Below are positions 12,375 through 12,506 of a DNA stretch of 12,506 bases, piece by piece; within the stretch, counting starts at the first letter, position 1, and every line of letters starts with the position of its first letter. The stretch is from VAZQ01 sp036406655. Lineage in GTDB: Bacteria > Pseudomonadota > Alphaproteobacteria > Rhizobiales > Xanthobacteraceae. The stretch is taken from the NCBI GenBank assembly GCA_036406655.1, contig DASXAP010000254.1, positions 1 through 12,506 of the forward strand. Direction: 5' to 3'. Below the pieces are notes generated by a model that searched no databases, was not told the DNA's origin, and was given only the letters and a program-made list of their open reading frames with translations. Position numbers and translations under genes: made by a program.

Positions 12375-12506
12375 ATGCCGATGATTCTGATACTTGCGTT
12401 CCGCAACCTGTTTCAGGATCGGCTTCGCTTCATCGCGACCATCGTCGGGATCGTCTTCTCGATCGTTCTGGTGACGGTGCAGATGGGCCTTTTTCTGAGC
12501 TTCGAG
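12375..12506 (+). CDS. ABC transporter permease, FtsX/DevC type (N-terminal 44 residues, truncated by window end)
   Basis: The frame is open from ATG 12375 to the last base. MPMILILAFRNLFQDRLRF is followed by ATIVGIVFSIVLVTVQMGLFLSF, one strongly hydrophobic membrane helix. This 'N-L-x-x-D-R-x-R-F' entry followed by a helix and VQxGL is typical of the first segment of FtsX-fold permeases of the DevC/MacB kind, which work with an ATPase in lipid, lipoprotein or polysaccharide export. No strong ribosome site is visible. A second in-frame ATG lies 6 bp downstream. The partner ATPase and membrane-fusion protein, if linked, are outside the window. Confidence 0.75.
   Translation, partial: MPMILILAFRNLFQDRLRFIATIVGIVFSIVLVTVQMGLFLSFE

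Overview
The window is GC-rich chromosomal DNA. It most likely comes from an alphaproteobacterium of the Hyphomicrobiales (Bradyrhizobium/Rhodopseudomonas/Xanthobacteraceae type). The evidence for this is a SAM-II riboswitch in front of metZ, a double-length dCTP deaminase, the argF-hslO-apaG neighbourhood, a VPLPA-type PEP-CTERM tail, and short dispersed inverted repeats of the 'cgggcttgtccc...gggacgagcccg' kind. Taxonomy is inferred from these features; no search was run.

Layout, left to right. (1) 1-2706 (+): the 3' part of ornithine carbamoyltransferase (argF), an exported solute-binding protein with no transporter partner here, and the redox chaperone Hsp33 (hslO). (2) 2699-3109 (-): apaG, which converges on hslO; the two stop codons share one 8-bp palindrome. 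(3) 3110-6312 (+): a 320-bp non-coding stretch with a dispersed inverted repeat and a 13-bp tandem repeat, then opgC and two paralogous exported SGNH-hydrolase genes. The first of these is translationally coupled to opgC and has lost most of its catalytic residues; the second keeps them all. (4) 6374-7700 (-): metZ behind a SAM-II riboswitch and a terminator-like hairpin. (5) 7850-9064 (+): the long dcd. (6) 9065-10470: a degraded, less GC-rich patch with a frameshifted PEP-CTERM protein gene, a probable coding remnant broken by a 23-bp tandem duplication, and a second copy of the dispersed repeat. (7) 10471-12104 (-): a two-gene unit in which a carboxymuconolactone decarboxylase/AhpD-like gene overlaps a cysteine synthase gene by ATGA. 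(8) 12375-end (+): the start of an FtsX-type ABC transporter permease.

Functionally, most of the window is housekeeping: arginine synthesis, methionine and cysteine synthesis, dUMP supply and oxidative-stress protein folding. Two sulfur-assimilation enzymes (MetZ and CysK) lie about 3 kb apart; only metZ shows a visible sulfur-metabolite control element. The most interesting accessory unit is opgC-SGNH-SGNH, which looks like a periplasmic acyl-modification module pairing a membrane acyltransferase with one intact and one degenerate SGNH protein. The 9.3-10.45 kb patch is the least stable part, with a frameshift, a duplication, repeats and altered base composition.
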